64,000 nt of DNA. Origin: DATDFB01 sp036522835. Its GTDB lineage: Bacteria; Acidobacteriota; Thermoanaerobaculia; Gp7-AA8. The DNA lies in the NCBI GenBank assembly GCA_036522835.1, contig DATDFB010000123.1:1-64000 (forward strand), given 5' to 3'. Positions 1 through 9,200 of the stretch are shown here, piece after piece. Below the pieces are notes generated by a model that saw only the letters and a list, made by a program, of their open reading frames with translations, did no database searches and had not been told where the DNA came from. Position numbers and translations under genes: made by a program. The number at the start of each line of letters is the position of its first letter. The first letter of the stretch is position 1.

Positions 1-598
1 TCAGCACGCCGGACGGATTCGGCACCGACTCTTCGTCCACGATGTGCTTGACCAGCGGGAACTTCGCGTAAAAGTCTTCCTTCGTCCCGCCGGCGACCAT
101 CGGCTTGTCGGTGCGCGCGACGAGCACGCCCTGATCGTCGAGGAGCAGCATCACGTCGGTTTTCAAGCGATCGCGTTGCTCGAGCAGCGTGTCGTTGATG
201 CTGCTGTAGTCGATGCCCGCCGGCGCCGGTGCTTCCGACGGTTGGGAGGGCGTCGCCGCTTCGGGTGCGGGATTGAGCGCCGTCTGAATGTAGGCGTAGA
301 AATTCGAGTCGCTGCCGAGAACGCTGGTGACGCCTTCCAGTCTGCCGAGGCGTTGCTCTTCGAAAGAGCGGAACAGCTTCGCCGCGCCGTTGATCGACGT
401 GCGCACGGTTTCGTTGGCGATGCGGTTGGCGCGCTCGATGGTGATGCCGACGGCGACGCCGACGACGATCACGATCAGGAGCGCGGTGAGGCCGAAGAGC
501 TTCCAGACCAGCGGCACGCGCGGCTTCTCGACCGCGTACTCTTTTTTCTGCGGACCCGAGTCGGCGAGCGTGACGCGGTCGAGAGTCTGAGCCGTCAC
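1..598 (-). CDS. Membrane-anchored sensor-like protein, C-terminus outside window
   Basis: Reading leftwards, this frame opens with GTG at 598-596. The GTG overlaps the upstream gene's TAG by one base (TAGTG), so the two genes are probably translationally coupled. About 199 residues are visible. They comprise a short charged N-terminus, one membrane helix at about residues 34-54 (hydrophobic run VWKLFGLTALLIVIVVGVAV), then an extracytoplasmic region ending with QGVLVARTDKPM, which resembles the beta-strand signature of Cache-like sensor domains. The output domain (kinase, cyclase or other) would lie off the left edge. Membrane topology is read from the sequence. The sensor role is inference. 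Confidence 0.6.
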   Translation of the reverse strand, partial: MTAQTLDRVTLADSGPQKKEYAVEKPRVPLVWKLFGLTALLIVIVVGVAVGITIERANRIANETVRTSINGAAKLFRSFEEQRLGRLEGVTSVLGSDSNFYAYIQTALNPAPEAATPSQPSEAPAPAGIDYSSINDTLLEQRDRLKTDVMLLLDDQGVLVARTDKPMVAGGTKEDFYAKFPLVKHIVDEESVPNPSGVL

Positions 599-1260
599 TA
601 GTACTCCTTCGGCGTCCGGTACGCCTGGCCGAATTTGTTCGTGTGCTGGACGGCGCGGAAGTTCCGGCCGTCGATCGTGAGCAGGGTCGCGCCGGCGACG
701 GCGCCGTCGTTCTTGATCTCGATGTCGGAGGCCGCGCTGCCTCCCTGCTCGTTCCAGGCGGTCACGTGATATTTGCCGGGCGGGACGTCGAAGGAGTAGT
801 TGCCGCTCATGTCGGTGAAGCCGTAGTACGGCGTGGTCATGACGTGCACGACCGCGGACATGTTCGGATGGACGTTGCAGTAGACGTTGACGATGCCGGG
901 AGCGTCGAACTTGTGATCCTTGCCGGCGCCGCGGCGGTACAGGCCGAGGTCGAACGTGTTGCCGGGAGTGAGGGAGAAAAGGTTGTGCGCGATCGGGTCT
1001 TCGTTCGGAAACGCGACCGTCGAGCCTGCCGGCACGGCGAGCACGTGCGGCAGGAACGCCTTGCTGCGCGTGGTCATGGTGAATGCAGCGGGGGGCCGCT
1101 TCGGCGCGCGGCCCAGCGGCTCGAGCCAGACGAGCGTCTCGTTGACGACCGGGTTCTGGCCGCGCTTGGTCAGGAACATGACTTTGCCGTTGACGACGGC
1201 AGCGCTGAGGCCGGTGGAGAACAGCACACAGACACCGATGACGGCGAGGAAACGTTTCAT
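598..1260 (-). CDS. Exported cupredoxin-like copper protein (methylamine-utilisation/plastocyanin type)
   Basis: 220 residues from ATG at 1260. Residues 1-20 form a signal peptide (MKRFLAVIGVCVLFSTGLSA). The cupredoxin-like domain carries His92 in PIAHNLF and the cluster YCNVHPNM (Cys128, His131, Met134), the usual type-1 copper ligand set. The C-terminal part, with YGFTDMSGNYSFDVPPGKY, resembles a carboxypeptidase-regulatory beta-sandwich. The product is expected to be a periplasmic blue-copper or redox accessory protein. An upstream extension with an earlier ATG exists, but the signal peptide decides this start. GGAG lies about 10 nt upstream. The downstream sensor gene overlaps its stop codon. 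Confidence 0.8.
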   Translation of the reverse strand: MKRFLAVIGVCVLFSTGLSAAVVNGKVMFLTKRGQNPVVNETLVWLEPLGRAPKRPPAAFTMTTRSKAFLPHVLAVPAGSTVAFPNEDPIAHNLFSLTPGNTFDLGLYRRGAGKDHKFDAPGIVNVYCNVHPNMSAVVHVMTTPYYGFTDMSGNYSFDVPPGKYHVTAWNEQGGSAASDIEIKNDGAVAGATLLTIDGRNFRAVQHTNKFGQAYRTPKEY

Positions 1261-1290
1261 AGGAGAAAGGCTCCGGGACCGAAAAGTGTA

Positions 1291-1306
1291 GCACAAGGAT
1301 TTGTGC
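1291..1306. promoter_or_regulatory. Inverted repeat GCACAA-N4-TTGTGC upstream of the cupredoxin gene
   Basis: A perfect 6-4-6 inverted repeat abuts a possible minus-strand -10 box (TACACT, 1290-1285) for the cupredoxin gene. This position suits an operator for a dimeric regulator. The repeat is seen in the sequence; the operator role is inference. Confidence 0.35.
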
Positions 1307-1316
1307 GAATTTTTCG

Positions 1317-1344
1317 TTGCCATTTCGATCAAAAAACGTATTCT
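1317..1344 (+). promoter_or_regulatory. Candidate sigma-70 promoter pointing into a gene-free region
   Basis: TTGCCA, 16-nt spacer, TATTCT on the plus strand in an AT-rich patch. No plus-strand gene follows, but a plus-strand terminator lies at 1678-1704, so promoter and terminator would define an RNA of roughly 355 nt. Weak on its own; the pairing makes it worth recording. Confidence 0.3.
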
Positions 1345-1539
1345 ATTAATCATGCACGGAGAGCGAGGGCGGCCGGCGGGTTGCAATGAAACCCCGGCGG
1401 ATGCTGTTTCCCAAAGCAGTTACGTGCGAGTGCGGCAGACGGCCGCATGATCATTGAAGTTTGAAACCGAAATCGAGTTCCCGCTCCTCCCATCCACCCC
1501 GGGGCGAGTAGGAGCGGTCGATCCGGTCCGCAACGTCGG

Positions 1540-1704
1540 CGTGGTGGGTCACGGCATGTGGCGTGGCGCTTGTTGCGGGACCGCCGGAAATTCGTGGGGG
1601 AGGAGGTACAGAAATTCGCATGGATAGTTCCAATACACCTGAGGGGGCTACGAGCTCGTAGCATACCCACCCCGGAAGGGCGCCCGTAAAACGGCGCCCT
1701 TTTT
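1540..1704 (+). ncRNA. Candidate structured non-coding RNA
   Basis: The 456-base gap 1261-1716 lies between two minus-strand genes yet ends in a plus-strand intrinsic terminator. Just before it are a closing stem (GGTGGGT at 1543-1549 with ACCCACC at 1665-1671) and an internal perfect hairpin GCTACGAGCTCGTAGC at 1647-1662. A closed stem with a small 3' hairpin recalls 6S RNA, but no diagnostic 6S sequence was recognised. tmRNA, RNase P and SRP RNA signatures are absent. The 5' end is uncertain and could extend to about 1350. Confidence 0.35.
1678..1704 (+). terminator. Rho-independent terminator, plus strand
   Basis: Stem GGGCGCC (1678-1684) with GGCGCCC (1693-1699), 8-nt loop, then TTTTTTG and more T residues. 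The T-run follows the stem only on the plus strand, so the terminator serves a plus-strand transcript and neither flanking minus-strand gene. Confidence 0.75.
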
Positions 1705-1716
1705 GTTTTTGGGGAC

Positions 1717-2112
1717 TCACCGCGCCGGCTCGAACAACTCGATCGGATTGCCGTCCGGATCGAGCAACTGAATCTGCTTTCCTCCCGGGCCGGACAGCAT
1801 CTCGTTGCGAAACTGAAGGCCGGCGTGCTCGAGCGTCTCGATGGCCGCCTCGAGATCGCGGACGCGGAGGACGATGCGGTTCCAGCCGCCGGGCTGTTGC
1901 TCTTGGCCGTCGGGCATCGGGCGGGAGCCGGAGGCGCCGGGGCCGCTGAGGAGGACGGTCAGAGCTCCCAGCGAGACGGCGGCGAACGCCGGCAGCTGCT
2001 GATGCTCGACCGTGAATCCCAGATGGTCGCGATAGAACGCGGCGGCCCGGCTCACGTCGCGGACCTGATATCGAACTCCATGAAAGCCTATGATGAGGTC
2101 TGCAGTACTCAT
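1717..2112 (-). CDS. Glyoxalase/bleomycin-resistance (VOC) family protein
   Basis: 131 residues from ATG at 2112. One VOC-fold unit: GFHGVRYQVRDVSRAAAFYR at the N-terminus, and the family-typical end LLDPDGNPIELFEP, whose Glu is normally a metal ligand. VOC proteins are small metal-dependent lyases, isomerases or dioxygenases, or ligand-binding resistance proteins. The substrate cannot be read from sequence. The gene is divergent from the DinB-like gene with only 25 bases between starts, so the two share a regulatory region. Confidence 0.82.
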   Translation of the reverse strand: MSTADLIIGFHGVRYQVRDVSRAAAFYRDHLGFTVEHQQLPAFAAVSLGALTVLLSGPGASGSRPMPDGQEQQPGGWNRIVLRVRDLEAAIETLEHAGLQFRNEMLSGPGGKQIQLLDPDGNPIELFEPAR

Positions 2113-2137
2113 GGGCAGATGGTAATGGAGCGAGACG

Positions 2138-2638
2138 ATGAAAAACGAAGTAGACCGGTACATCGAGGTATGGGAGCGCGAGGCGGCGAAGACGGTAGCG
2201 TTGCTGGAGAGCCTGCCCCAGGATGCGTACGACTTTCGTCCTGATCCGGAAGGGCGTTCCATCGGTGAGATGGCGTGGCATCTCGCGGAGGCGGAGGCGT
2301 ACGGATCGTTCGGGATCGAACAAGGCGGCTTCGCGCGCGACAAGCGGCCGCCGGGCATCGAGCGCCCGCGGACGATCGCCGAGCTGAAGCCGGCCTTCGA
2401 GCGGGTTCATCGCGACGCCGTGGCCCGCGTGAAAAACGTCGGCGCCGACGATCTCGACCGCACGCTCGCGTTCTTCACCGGCGATCCGATGGCCATCCGC
2501 GACATCCTGTGGGAGTTCATGCTGCTGCACAACATTCATCATCGCGGACAGCTGTCGATGATGTGCCGGCAGGCCGGCGGCCACCCGGCCTCGCTCTACG
2601 GCCCGACGCGCGAGACGATGCCGCTGCGCAAGCCCTAA
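2138..2638 (+). CDS. DinB-family protein
   Basis: 166 residues. The start has GGAG seven bases upstream. It is a four-helix-bundle DinB/YfiT-type protein with the expected metal-binding histidines: His48 in EMAWHLAE, and His131/His135 in LLHNIHHRGQ. Family members are divalent-metal proteins, some acting as thiol (mycothiol/bacillithiol) transferases. The substrate here is unknown. Its stop overlaps by a few bases the stop of the convergent zinc-ribbon gene. Confidence 0.85.
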   Translation: MKNEVDRYIEVWEREAAKTVALLESLPQDAYDFRPDPEGRSIGEMAWHLAEAEAYGSFGIEQGGFARDKRPPGIERPRTIAELKPAFERVHRDAVARVKNVGADDLDRTLAFFTGDPMAIRDILWEFMLLHNIHHRGQLSMMCRQAGGHPASLYGPTRETMPLRKP

Positions 2639-2886
2639 TCCAGCCGCGGGACGGCGATCACGGGAATCGGTGGGAGGTGCGGCGCGAGAATCGCGCGGAG
2701 CTGCTCGCGCAGCGCCTCCACCGACGGGAACTCCGTCTCCAGCAGATCGTGCAGCGCTTCCACTTCCGCCGCGCGGAGGCGCGGCTTCTTGTTCAAACAG
2801 GCGTTCGTCTTACAACGGTTCGTGCAGTACTTGCGCGTCTTCCGCGTCCGCGGAAACGGCGAGCCACAATACGAGCAGGTGCCCAT
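2635..2886 (-). CDS. Small zinc-ribbon-like protein
   Basis: 83 residues with a Cys-rich basic N-terminus: Cys4, Cys7, Cys21, Cys25 and Cys30, embedded in Arg/Lys (CSYCG...RKYCTNRCK). The spacing fits a treble-clef or zinc-ribbon fold, followed by an acidic helical region and a Pro-rich tail. A nucleic-acid-binding or assembly role is plausible but not shown. Its stop overlaps the DinB stop. No specific family is recognised. Confidence 0.55.
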   Translation of the reverse strand: MGTCSYCGSPFPRTRKTRKYCTNRCKTNACLNKKPRLRAAEVEALHDLLETEFPSVEALREQLRAILAPHLPPIPVIAVPRLD

Positions 2887-3020
2887 CCTCCCCTCCCAAG
2901 CCGTTAATCAACGCAATGAGCGCGCGGCAGACAAAAGCGCGTCACTCCCACGCACTTTCGCAAACGCGCACGGAGATCCGTAAATCGACACTGTAACGGA
3001 ACGTGTGCACATCTTCAACG

Positions 3021-3108
3021 TGGTGCCCCGGGCCGGACTCGAACCGGCACGCCCCCTTCGGGGCAGCGGATTTTAAGTCCGCAGCGTCTGCCATTCCGCC
3101 ACCGGGGC
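3021..3108 (-). tRNA. tRNA-Leu (anticodon UAA), CCA encoded
   Basis: Read on the minus strand, a 7-bp acceptor stem begins GCCCCGG. The D-arm GGCGGAATGGCAGACGC is the usual tRNA-Leu sequence. The anticodon loop is CTTAAAA (anticodon TAA), followed by a long class-II variable arm, T-loop GGTTCGAGTCC, discriminator A and encoded CCA (3023-3021). The body is 85 nt without CCA. Confidence 0.95.
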
Positions 3109-3121
3109 AATGTTTGGGGTT

Positions 3122-3185
3122 GAGGGGATCGGAGTTAGGGGTTGGGAGCCAGCTGGTCACTCCAACCCCTAACCCCAATCCCCTA
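3122..3185. repeat. Tandem-unit inverted repeat, locus A (GGGGTTA-like units)
   Basis: Left arm 3122-3145 and right arm 3162-3185 are reverse complements at 21 of 24 positions, with a 16-nt spacer. Each arm is made of roughly 7-nt units; the right arm reads AACCCCT, AACCCCA, ATCCCCT. It lies between tRNA-Leu and the acyl-CoA dehydrogenase gene. The sequence family recurs as a single arm at 12756-12795. Confidence 0.8.
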
Positions 3186-3231
3186 TCCGCCAAATGATAA
3201 CCGCCGCCGTTCGGATATCATTCGGCCCGCC

Positions 3232-4413
3232 ATGACCACCGACACCTTGGAGTCCTCCGCCGCCGCGCCGCTGACGATCCTTTCCGAAGAAGAACAGATG
3301 TTCCAGGAGAGCGTCCGCGACTTCGCGATCGAGAAGATCCGTCCGCTGGTGACGCAGATGGATCACGCGGCGGCGATGTCGAAGGATCTGATCAAGAACT
3401 TCTTCGAGCTCGGGATCATGGGCATCGAAGTGCCGGACCAGTGGGGCGGCGCCGGCTCGTCGTTCTTCAACGCCGTGCTGGTGGTCGAAGAGCTCTCGCA
3501 CGTCGACGCCTCCTGCGGCGTGCTCGTCGACGTGCAGAACACGCTGGTCAACAACGCCATCCTCCGCTGGGGCAACGAGGATCAGAAATCGAAGTACCTC
3601 TCCCTCCTCGCGGCGGAAAAGGTCGGCGCGTATGCGCTCTCCGAGGCGGGATCGGGCTCGGACGCATTCGCGCTGGCCACGCGCGCGGCGGACGAGGGCG
3701 ATCACTGGGTGCTCAACGGGCAGAAGCTGTGGATCACGAACGCCGCCGAGGCGGAGATCTTCATCGTCTTCGCCAACGCCAATCCCGATGCGGGATACAA
3801 AGGCATCACCGCGTTTCTGATCGAGCGCGATTTCCCGGGGTTCCAGGTCGGCAAGAAGGAGGACAAGCTCGGCATCCGCGCGTCGTCCACCTGCGAGCTG
3901 ATCCTCGAGGATTGCCGCGTCCCCAAAGAGAACGTCCTCGGCGAGGTCGGCAAGGGATACAAGATCGCCATCGAGACGCTGAACGAAGGGCGGATCGGCA
4001 TCGGCGCGCAGATGATCGGCGTGGCCCGCGGCGCGCTCGAGTACGCGATCGCGTACACGAAGGAACGGCGGCAGTTCAACACGCGCATCGCAGACTTCCA
4101 GGGCGTGCAGTTCCAGATCGCCCAGGCCGCGACCGATCTCGAGGCCGCGCGGCTGATGGTCTACAACGCCGCGCGCCTCAAAGACGCCGGCAAGCCGTTC
4201 GTCCGCGAGGCGGCGATGGCGAAGCTGTTCTCCTCGCAGGTCGCCGAGAAAGTGACCTCGCTCGCCGTGCAGCTTTACGGCGGCAACGGATACACGAAGG
4301 AGTATCCGGTGGAGAAGTTCTGGCGCGACTCGAAGGTCGGACAGATCTACGAGGGCACGAGCAACATGCAGCTGGCCACGATCGCCAAGACGATCCTCAC
4401 CGACCGGCTGTGA
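3232..4413 (+). CDS. Acyl-CoA dehydrogenase, short/branched-chain type
   Basis: 393 residues, normal length. An FAD-dependent enzyme that oxidises short or branched acyl-CoA to the 2-enoyl-CoA. It carries the N-terminal helical domain, the ACAD signature YALSEAGSGSDAF, the middle beta-domain, and the C-terminal helical domain with QLYGGNGYTKEYPVEKFWRD. The catalytic glutamate is expected in QIYEGTSNMQ. ATG at 3232 is chosen because the family N-terminus begins a few residues on. The longer frame from 3142 is coded by repeat locus A. The gene stands alone, so no pathway partner is visible. Confidence 0.93.
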   Translation: MTTDTLESSAAAPLTILSEEEQMFQESVRDFAIEKIRPLVTQMDHAAAMSKDLIKNFFELGIMGIEVPDQWGGAGSSFFNAVLVVEELSHVDASCGVLVDVQNTLVNNAILRWGNEDQKSKYLSLLAAEKVGAYALSEAGSGSDAFALATRAADEGDHWVLNGQKLWITNAAEAEIFIVFANANPDAGYKGITAFLIERDFPGFQVGKKEDKLGIRASSTCELILEDCRVPKENVLGEVGKGYKIAIETLNEGRIGIGAQMIGVARGALEYAIAYTKERRQFNTRIADFQGVQFQIAQAATDLEAARLMVYNAARLKDAGKPFVREAAMAKLFSSQVAEKVTSLAVQLYGGNGYTKEYPVEKFWRDSKVGQIYEGTSNMQLATIAKTILTDRL

Positions 4414-4416
4414 CGT

Positions 4417-4448
4417 CGTGCCGGCCGTCATGCGGACCAGCCGGCACG
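4417..4448. terminator. Hairpin between convergent genes
   Basis: CGTGCCGGC (4417-4425) pairs with GCCGGCACG (4440-4448) across a 14-nt loop in the gap between two convergent genes. There is no T-run on either side. It probably stabilises mRNA ends or acts as a Rho-dependent bidirectional stop. Confidence 0.5.
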
Positions 4449-4461
4449 AATGAAGGGCGAT

Positions 4462-5217
4462 TTACCTCCGCCCCCTGCGCTTCCGCGCCTGCTCCAGCGG
4501 CTGCAGGGAGATCGTGGCGCCCGACGAGTCCTGCGGACTGTCCGCGTTCATCCAGACGGTCTGCTGCCCGTTGCCGGCGAAGTCGTACTGAATCGTCTGC
4601 GGCGAGGTGGACGGCGCGAGGTTCAGGGAGTAGCTCGCGCCCGACGGCCCGCCGATGGCGACCGTGCCCAGCGGATAGATCGACGCCGTGGCGTTCGGAA
4701 CGGGATTCACGATGTTGACCGTCGCCGATCCCTCCGTGAACTGCAGCGAGATGAACTGATCGATCTGCGATTCGATCGTGACCTCCTGCCAGTCGCTCGG
4801 CGGCGTGGAGTAGTACCGGTTGTAGTTGGAGAAGTTGTTGGTGGTGCCGTTGTCCGGCAACTGCGCGTTGGTCATCGGCGCGACGATGGTGGTCGGCAAG
4901 CCGACGCTGCAGATCCACGTCGAGAGACTGGCCCCCGACTGATTGCTGCTGATCGACACCGAGACGGAGGTGGTGTCGTTGCCGGAGACCAGCGCGACGC
5001 TCGCCAGTCCCTGGCCATCGCTCGCGCCCGGAACCTGGATCTGGGCCGGCAGGCTGGAGTTGGCCGTGACCACTTGCACGGTCACGGGGTTGGAGCCGTT
5101 GTTGTAGAAAAACACGCCGTAGATCTCTCCGCTGACGAGGGCCGTGCAGGTGTAGGTGTTGCCCGCTCCGAAATTCTGAATGAGCTGGCCGGATTGCCAA
5201 TTAGGGGTTGTGGTCAT
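4462..5217 (-). CDS. Unrecognised beta-rich 251-residue protein beside the sigma/CHAT pair
   Basis: Start ATG at 5217 with AGGAAA about 9 nt upstream. There is no signal peptide or membrane helix. Composition is rich in Ser, Thr, Asn and Gln with alternating hydrophobic residues, as in beta-sandwich or beta-solenoid proteins. An N-terminal unit (GAGNTYTCTALVSGEIYGVF) and an apparent second beta-domain from about residue 120 can be seen, and the C-terminus is basic (ARKRRGRR). No family is recognised. It is divergent from the sigma-factor gene across a 148-base region with a palindrome, so it may belong to that regulon (inference). Confidence 0.7.
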   Translation of the reverse strand: MTTTPNWQSGQLIQNFGAGNTYTCTALVSGEIYGVFFYNNGSNPVTVQVVTANSSLPAQIQVPGASDGQGLASVALVSGNDTTSVSVSISSNQSGASLSTWICSVGLPTTIVAPMTNAQLPDNGTTNNFSNYNRYYSTPPSDWQEVTIESQIDQFISLQFTEGSATVNIVNPVPNATASIYPLGTVAIGGPSGASYSLNLAPSTSPQTIQYDFAGNGQQTVWMNADSPQDSSGATISLQPLEQARKRRGRR

Positions 5218-5289
5218 GATGGTCTTTCCTCTCTCTTGAATTGTTTTTTTGTCGTCGCGACAATCGTGTCGACCGCGGTCCCTCCCCTG

Positions 5290-5309
5290 TTTTCCATATG
5301 AATGGAAAA
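5290..5309. promoter_or_regulatory. Palindrome TTTTCCAT-N4-ATGGAAAA upstream of the sigma-factor gene
   Basis: An 8-4-8 perfect inverted repeat in the AT-richer divergent region between the unknown protein (start 5217) and the sigma factor (start 5366). A -10-like TATACT lies at 5332-5337. The arrangement fits an operator controlling one or both genes. The palindrome is seen; its use is inference. Confidence 0.4.
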
Positions 5310-5365
5310 TCGGTCACTCCTGAACTGCGGGTATACTTTTTTACGGGTCGTTCCTACTTCAGCAA

Positions 5366-6220
5366 ATGGACGCAGAGGCTCTGTTCAGGGCGAATCTGGC
5401 AGTCATCGACCGCGTCATCGGCGAGGTGTGCCGCCGCGGGCGGCTGCCGCCCGCCGAGGTCGAGGACTTCGCCTCCGCCGTCCGGCTGGCGCTCATCGAG
5501 AATGACTACGAGATCCTGCGGCGCTGGCAAGGGCGGGCAACGCTGGCCGGCTATCTCAACATCGTCATCCGCCGCCTCCTCGCCGACCGCCGCGATCGCG
5601 ACCTCGGCCGCTGGTATCCCTCCGTCGATGCGGTGCGCATGGGCGACAGCGGCGTACTGCTCGAAAAGCTCCTCAGCCGCGACGGACGCGCTCTCGAGGA
5701 GGCGCTGCCCCTCGTCTGCGCGCGCGATCCATCGCTGACGCGCGAAGCCGTCGCGGCGATGGCCGCGCAACTTCCCGCGCGCGCCGGACGTCCGCGTCCC
5801 GTGGCCCTCGACGAGACGTCCGAACAATGGCTGACGAGCGGCGAGCGCGCGGACAGCCTTGCGTTGTCGGGCGAAGTCCGCCGTCTGTCGCGGCAGGCGA
5901 GCGAGGTCGTGCGCCGCACGATGGCGGCCTGGCCGGATGAAGATGTGCTCATCCTTCGATTCCGTTTCGGCTCCTCGATGACCATCGCCGACATCTCGCG
6001 CATGCTCCGCGTTCCGCAGCGGCCGCTCTATCGCCGCATCGAGGCACTGCTCGGGAAGCTGCGCAAGACGCTCATCGGCGCAGGACTCGATGCCGCGGCG
6101 CTCGCCGGCGTGATCGGAACGGCATCGCAGGAAATGGATTTCGGATTCGAAGATGGGAAAAACGCCGGGCTCGAGCGGTCGGACGAACCAGAGCAGGCGG
6201 CAGCCGAGGAGGGTCGATGA
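5366..6220 (+). CDS. Sigma-70-family (ECF-like) RNA polymerase sigma factor
   Basis: 284 residues. The N-terminal half resembles sigma region 2 (FASAVRLALIENDYEILRRW, then GYLNIVIRRLLADRRDRDLG, compare the typical R-W-L--IA-N---D motif). Residues about 185-235 give a region-4 helix-turn-helix (LILRFRFGSSMTIADISRML). The middle linker is longer than in classical ECF factors, and an acidic tail follows (EDGKNAGLERSDEPEQAAAE). The stop overlaps the next gene's start as ATGA, so sigma factor and anti-sigma/CHAT protein are made together. It probably transcribes its own locus and unknown targets (inference). Confidence 0.82.
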   Translation: MDAEALFRANLAVIDRVIGEVCRRGRLPPAEVEDFASAVRLALIENDYEILRRWQGRATLAGYLNIVIRRLLADRRDRDLGRWYPSVDAVRMGDSGVLLEKLLSRDGRALEEALPLVCARDPSLTREAVAAMAAQLPARAGRPRPVALDETSEQWLTSGERADSLALSGEVRRLSRQASEVVRRTMAAWPDEDVLILRFRFGSSMTIADISRMLRVPQRPLYRRIEALLGKLRKTLIGAGLDAAALAGVIGTASQEMDFGFEDGKNAGLERSDEPEQAAAEEGR

Positions 6221-9200
6221 GTCGCGATCGTACCTCTTGTCTGGACGCCGAAACGCTCGCCGCCTTTGCCGAGGGAGCCTTGAGTCGCCAGGAGATCGCC
6301 CCCGTCCTCGCGCATCTCCGGGATTGCCCGGACTGCATGGAGGATGTCGAAGCGCTGCGCCCGCGGGGCATGCAGCGGTTGCCGATGCGTGCGCTCGCCG
6401 CGGCGGCGGCGGTGCTGTTCGTGTTCGTGGCCGCGTTCGCGATCATGCAGTACCGCAGCCGCAAACGCGCGCCGTTGGCGCGGCTGGCGGTGCTGTCCGC
6501 GACGACGTCGCGCGCGATCGAGCCGCGGCTGTCCGGCGGCTTCGCCTGGACGCCATATCGCGGACCGATGCGCGCGCCCGACGCCGGAGTGGACGCGAAG
6601 CAGATGAAGCTCATCGGAGCCGCAGGCGAGATTCTCGACGAGGTCGCGGCGGATCCGTCGCCGGCGGCGGCGCACATCGCCGGCGTGGCGCTGACGTTCG
6701 CCGGCCGGCCGGACGAGGCGGTGTCCAAGCTTCGTGCCGCCGCGGAATCGCTACCGGACGACGCAAAGATCCGCAACGATCTGGCCGCAGCGGAGCTGGC
6801 CGCGGCGGAGCGGACGCGGGCCGCGTCGCTGATTCCCGCCGCTCTCGCCGACGCCGACGCCGCGCTGCGCATCGACGCGCGCCTGGCCGAGGCGCTCTTC
6901 AATCGCGCGCTGATCCTCGAGCGGATGGGGCTCGCGCAGGCGGCGCGCGATGCGTGGCAGCGCTATCTCGAAATCGATCCGTCGTCGAAGTGGGCCGAGG
7001 AAGCGCGCGAACATCTGGCGCGCCTGCCGGCGACCACGAGCGAGTCGCAATTCCGATCCGAACTGCCGCGGCTCGAGCGCGCCGCGATCGCCGGCGACGC
7101 CGCGACCGTCGCTGCGATCGTCTCCCGCTTCCGCCAGCAAAGCCGCGCCTTCGGCGAAGGCGAGTACCTCGGCCGCTGGGGCGAGGCAGCGCTTCGCGAA
7201 GACGGCATCGAAGCAGCGCGGCAGTTGACCGTGGCCCGCGCCATCGGCGACGCGCTCGCGCGCGCGTCCGGCGAGTCGCTGTTGCACGAAGCCGTGCGCG
7301 CCATCGACAGCGCATCGCCCGAGCGGCGCCGCGCGATCGCGGAGGGACACGCTGCCTACCGCAGCGGGCGGATCGCGTACAGCCGTCATGCACCCGCCGA
7401 TGCGGAGCGCGAGCTGCGCCGCGCGGCGGAGCGGTTCGCCGGCGATCCGATGGCGCTCCTGGCGCGCTATTACGCGGCCAATACGCGTTTCGATCGCAAC
7501 GACATCGCCGGTGCGCGGAGCGAGCTGGAGACGCTCCTCGGCGAGAGTCGATTCACCGCGCTCGCGGCGCACGTGCGCTGGGAGCTCGCGCTGTGTCTGA
7601 TGAACGATGATGACTGGAGCGGTGCGCTGCCGCTGCTGCGCGACGCCGCGGAGGCGTTCTGCCGCCTCGGCGAGACGAGCAACTGCGGATTCGTCGAGAC
7701 GTTGCAAGCCGACGCCCTCACCGCGCTCGGACGGCCGGACGAAGCCTGGGCGTCGCGCATCCGTTCCTTCGCGATGCTGAGCGCGAGCGGCCGCGGAGAC
7801 CGGCTGCCGGTCAGCCTCGGCGGCACGGTGGAGGTGGAGCTGCGCAGCGGACGTCCAGCCATCGCGCGCTCGCTCGCGCAACTCGAGCGCGAGGCCCAGC
7901 GCGGCTTCGCCAACGACATCATGGTCACCAACGCGCTGGTGCGCCAGGCCGTGCTCGACGCGCAGCTTGGCGACCACGCCGCCGCCCTCGCCGCCGTGCA
8001 GGAAGCAGCGGCGAATGCCGCGAAGATCGCCGACGCCGGATTGCACGCGCGCGCGCTCACCGATCTCGATTTCGCCGCCGGCGCCGTCGCGCTGGAGAAC
8101 AATCCCCGCCGCGCCGCCGAGCTTCTCGGCAAAGCGATCGATGGATATCAGTCGCTCGAAGCGTCGCCGTTCATCGCGGAATGCCATCTTCTTCGCGCGC
8201 GGGCACGGCTTCGCCTGGGCGACCGCACCGGCGCACAACAGGATTTCGATGCCGGTATCGCCGCGTACGAGCGGCGCCCGATCCAACTCGAGGACGGCGT
8301 CGTGGGAACGGGAGTGCTCGACGCCGGCTCGGCGCTCTATCGCGAAGCGATCGAGCTCGCCCTCGCGCGCGGCGATCGGAACGCGGCATTTGTCTATAGC
8401 GACCGTTCGCTGGCGCAGATCGGCTTCGCAGCGCCGTCCGCGACGCTCGACGGCATCCGCCGGCGCCTTCGCGGAAGCGGTCAGGCTTTGTTGGAGCTCG
8501 TCGTGTTGTCGCGGGAAGTCGTCGCGTTCTGCATCACCGCGGATCGGGTCGACGTGCAGCAGCATCCGGTTCCGGAAGAGACCATCGCCGCGGATGCAGA
8601 GGCAGCCGAAAACGGAGATGGGAAGGCGTGGCGGGCGCTCTACGATCTCTTCATCCGTCCGGCCGCGCCGATGCTCGCGGGCGTCACCGAAGTCATTCTC
8701 GTTCCCGATACGCGCCTCGCGCGCGTTCCGTTCGCGGCACTCACCGACTCCGCGACCGGCCGCACGCTGATCGAGCAAGTGTCGCTCGCGATCGCGCCCT
8801 CGGCGAGCGCGTTGCGCACGGACGTGCAGCGAAATGTTTCGCGGTCGCTGCTCGCCGTCGGAGTGGCGTCGGACGACGTGGCGCTTCCCGGCAGCGACGA
8901 AGAGCTGTCGCAAATCCGGCGGCTCTACGCCAGCGGCGCCGAGCTCGCGGGAGAGCAGACCACGCTCGCGTCGTTTCTGAATCGCGCCCGCGACGCGGAT
9001 GTCATCCATCTGTCGGGCCACAGCGAGAACGAATCGCCCGCCGACACCGTGCTGTTGCTCGGACCGGCGGGAAACCGCGAGCGGATTTCGTGGCGGCGTC
9101 TTTCCGCCTCGTCGCTCCACCGCGCGCCCGTCGTCGTGCTCGCAGCATGCAACACGCTGCGCGCACCGCAGGCCCGCTGGACGCGCGCGCTCAGCCTCGG

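Noticed and set aside
1350..1704. tmRNA, RNase P RNA or SRP RNA
   Set aside because: No tRNA-like T-loop, no GAGGAAAGTCC or ACAGAA-type RNase P motifs, and no SRP tetraloop region.
3003..3197. Small proteins overlapping tRNA-Leu and locus A
   Set aside because: Translations come from tRNA and repeat sequence, with no ribosome site.
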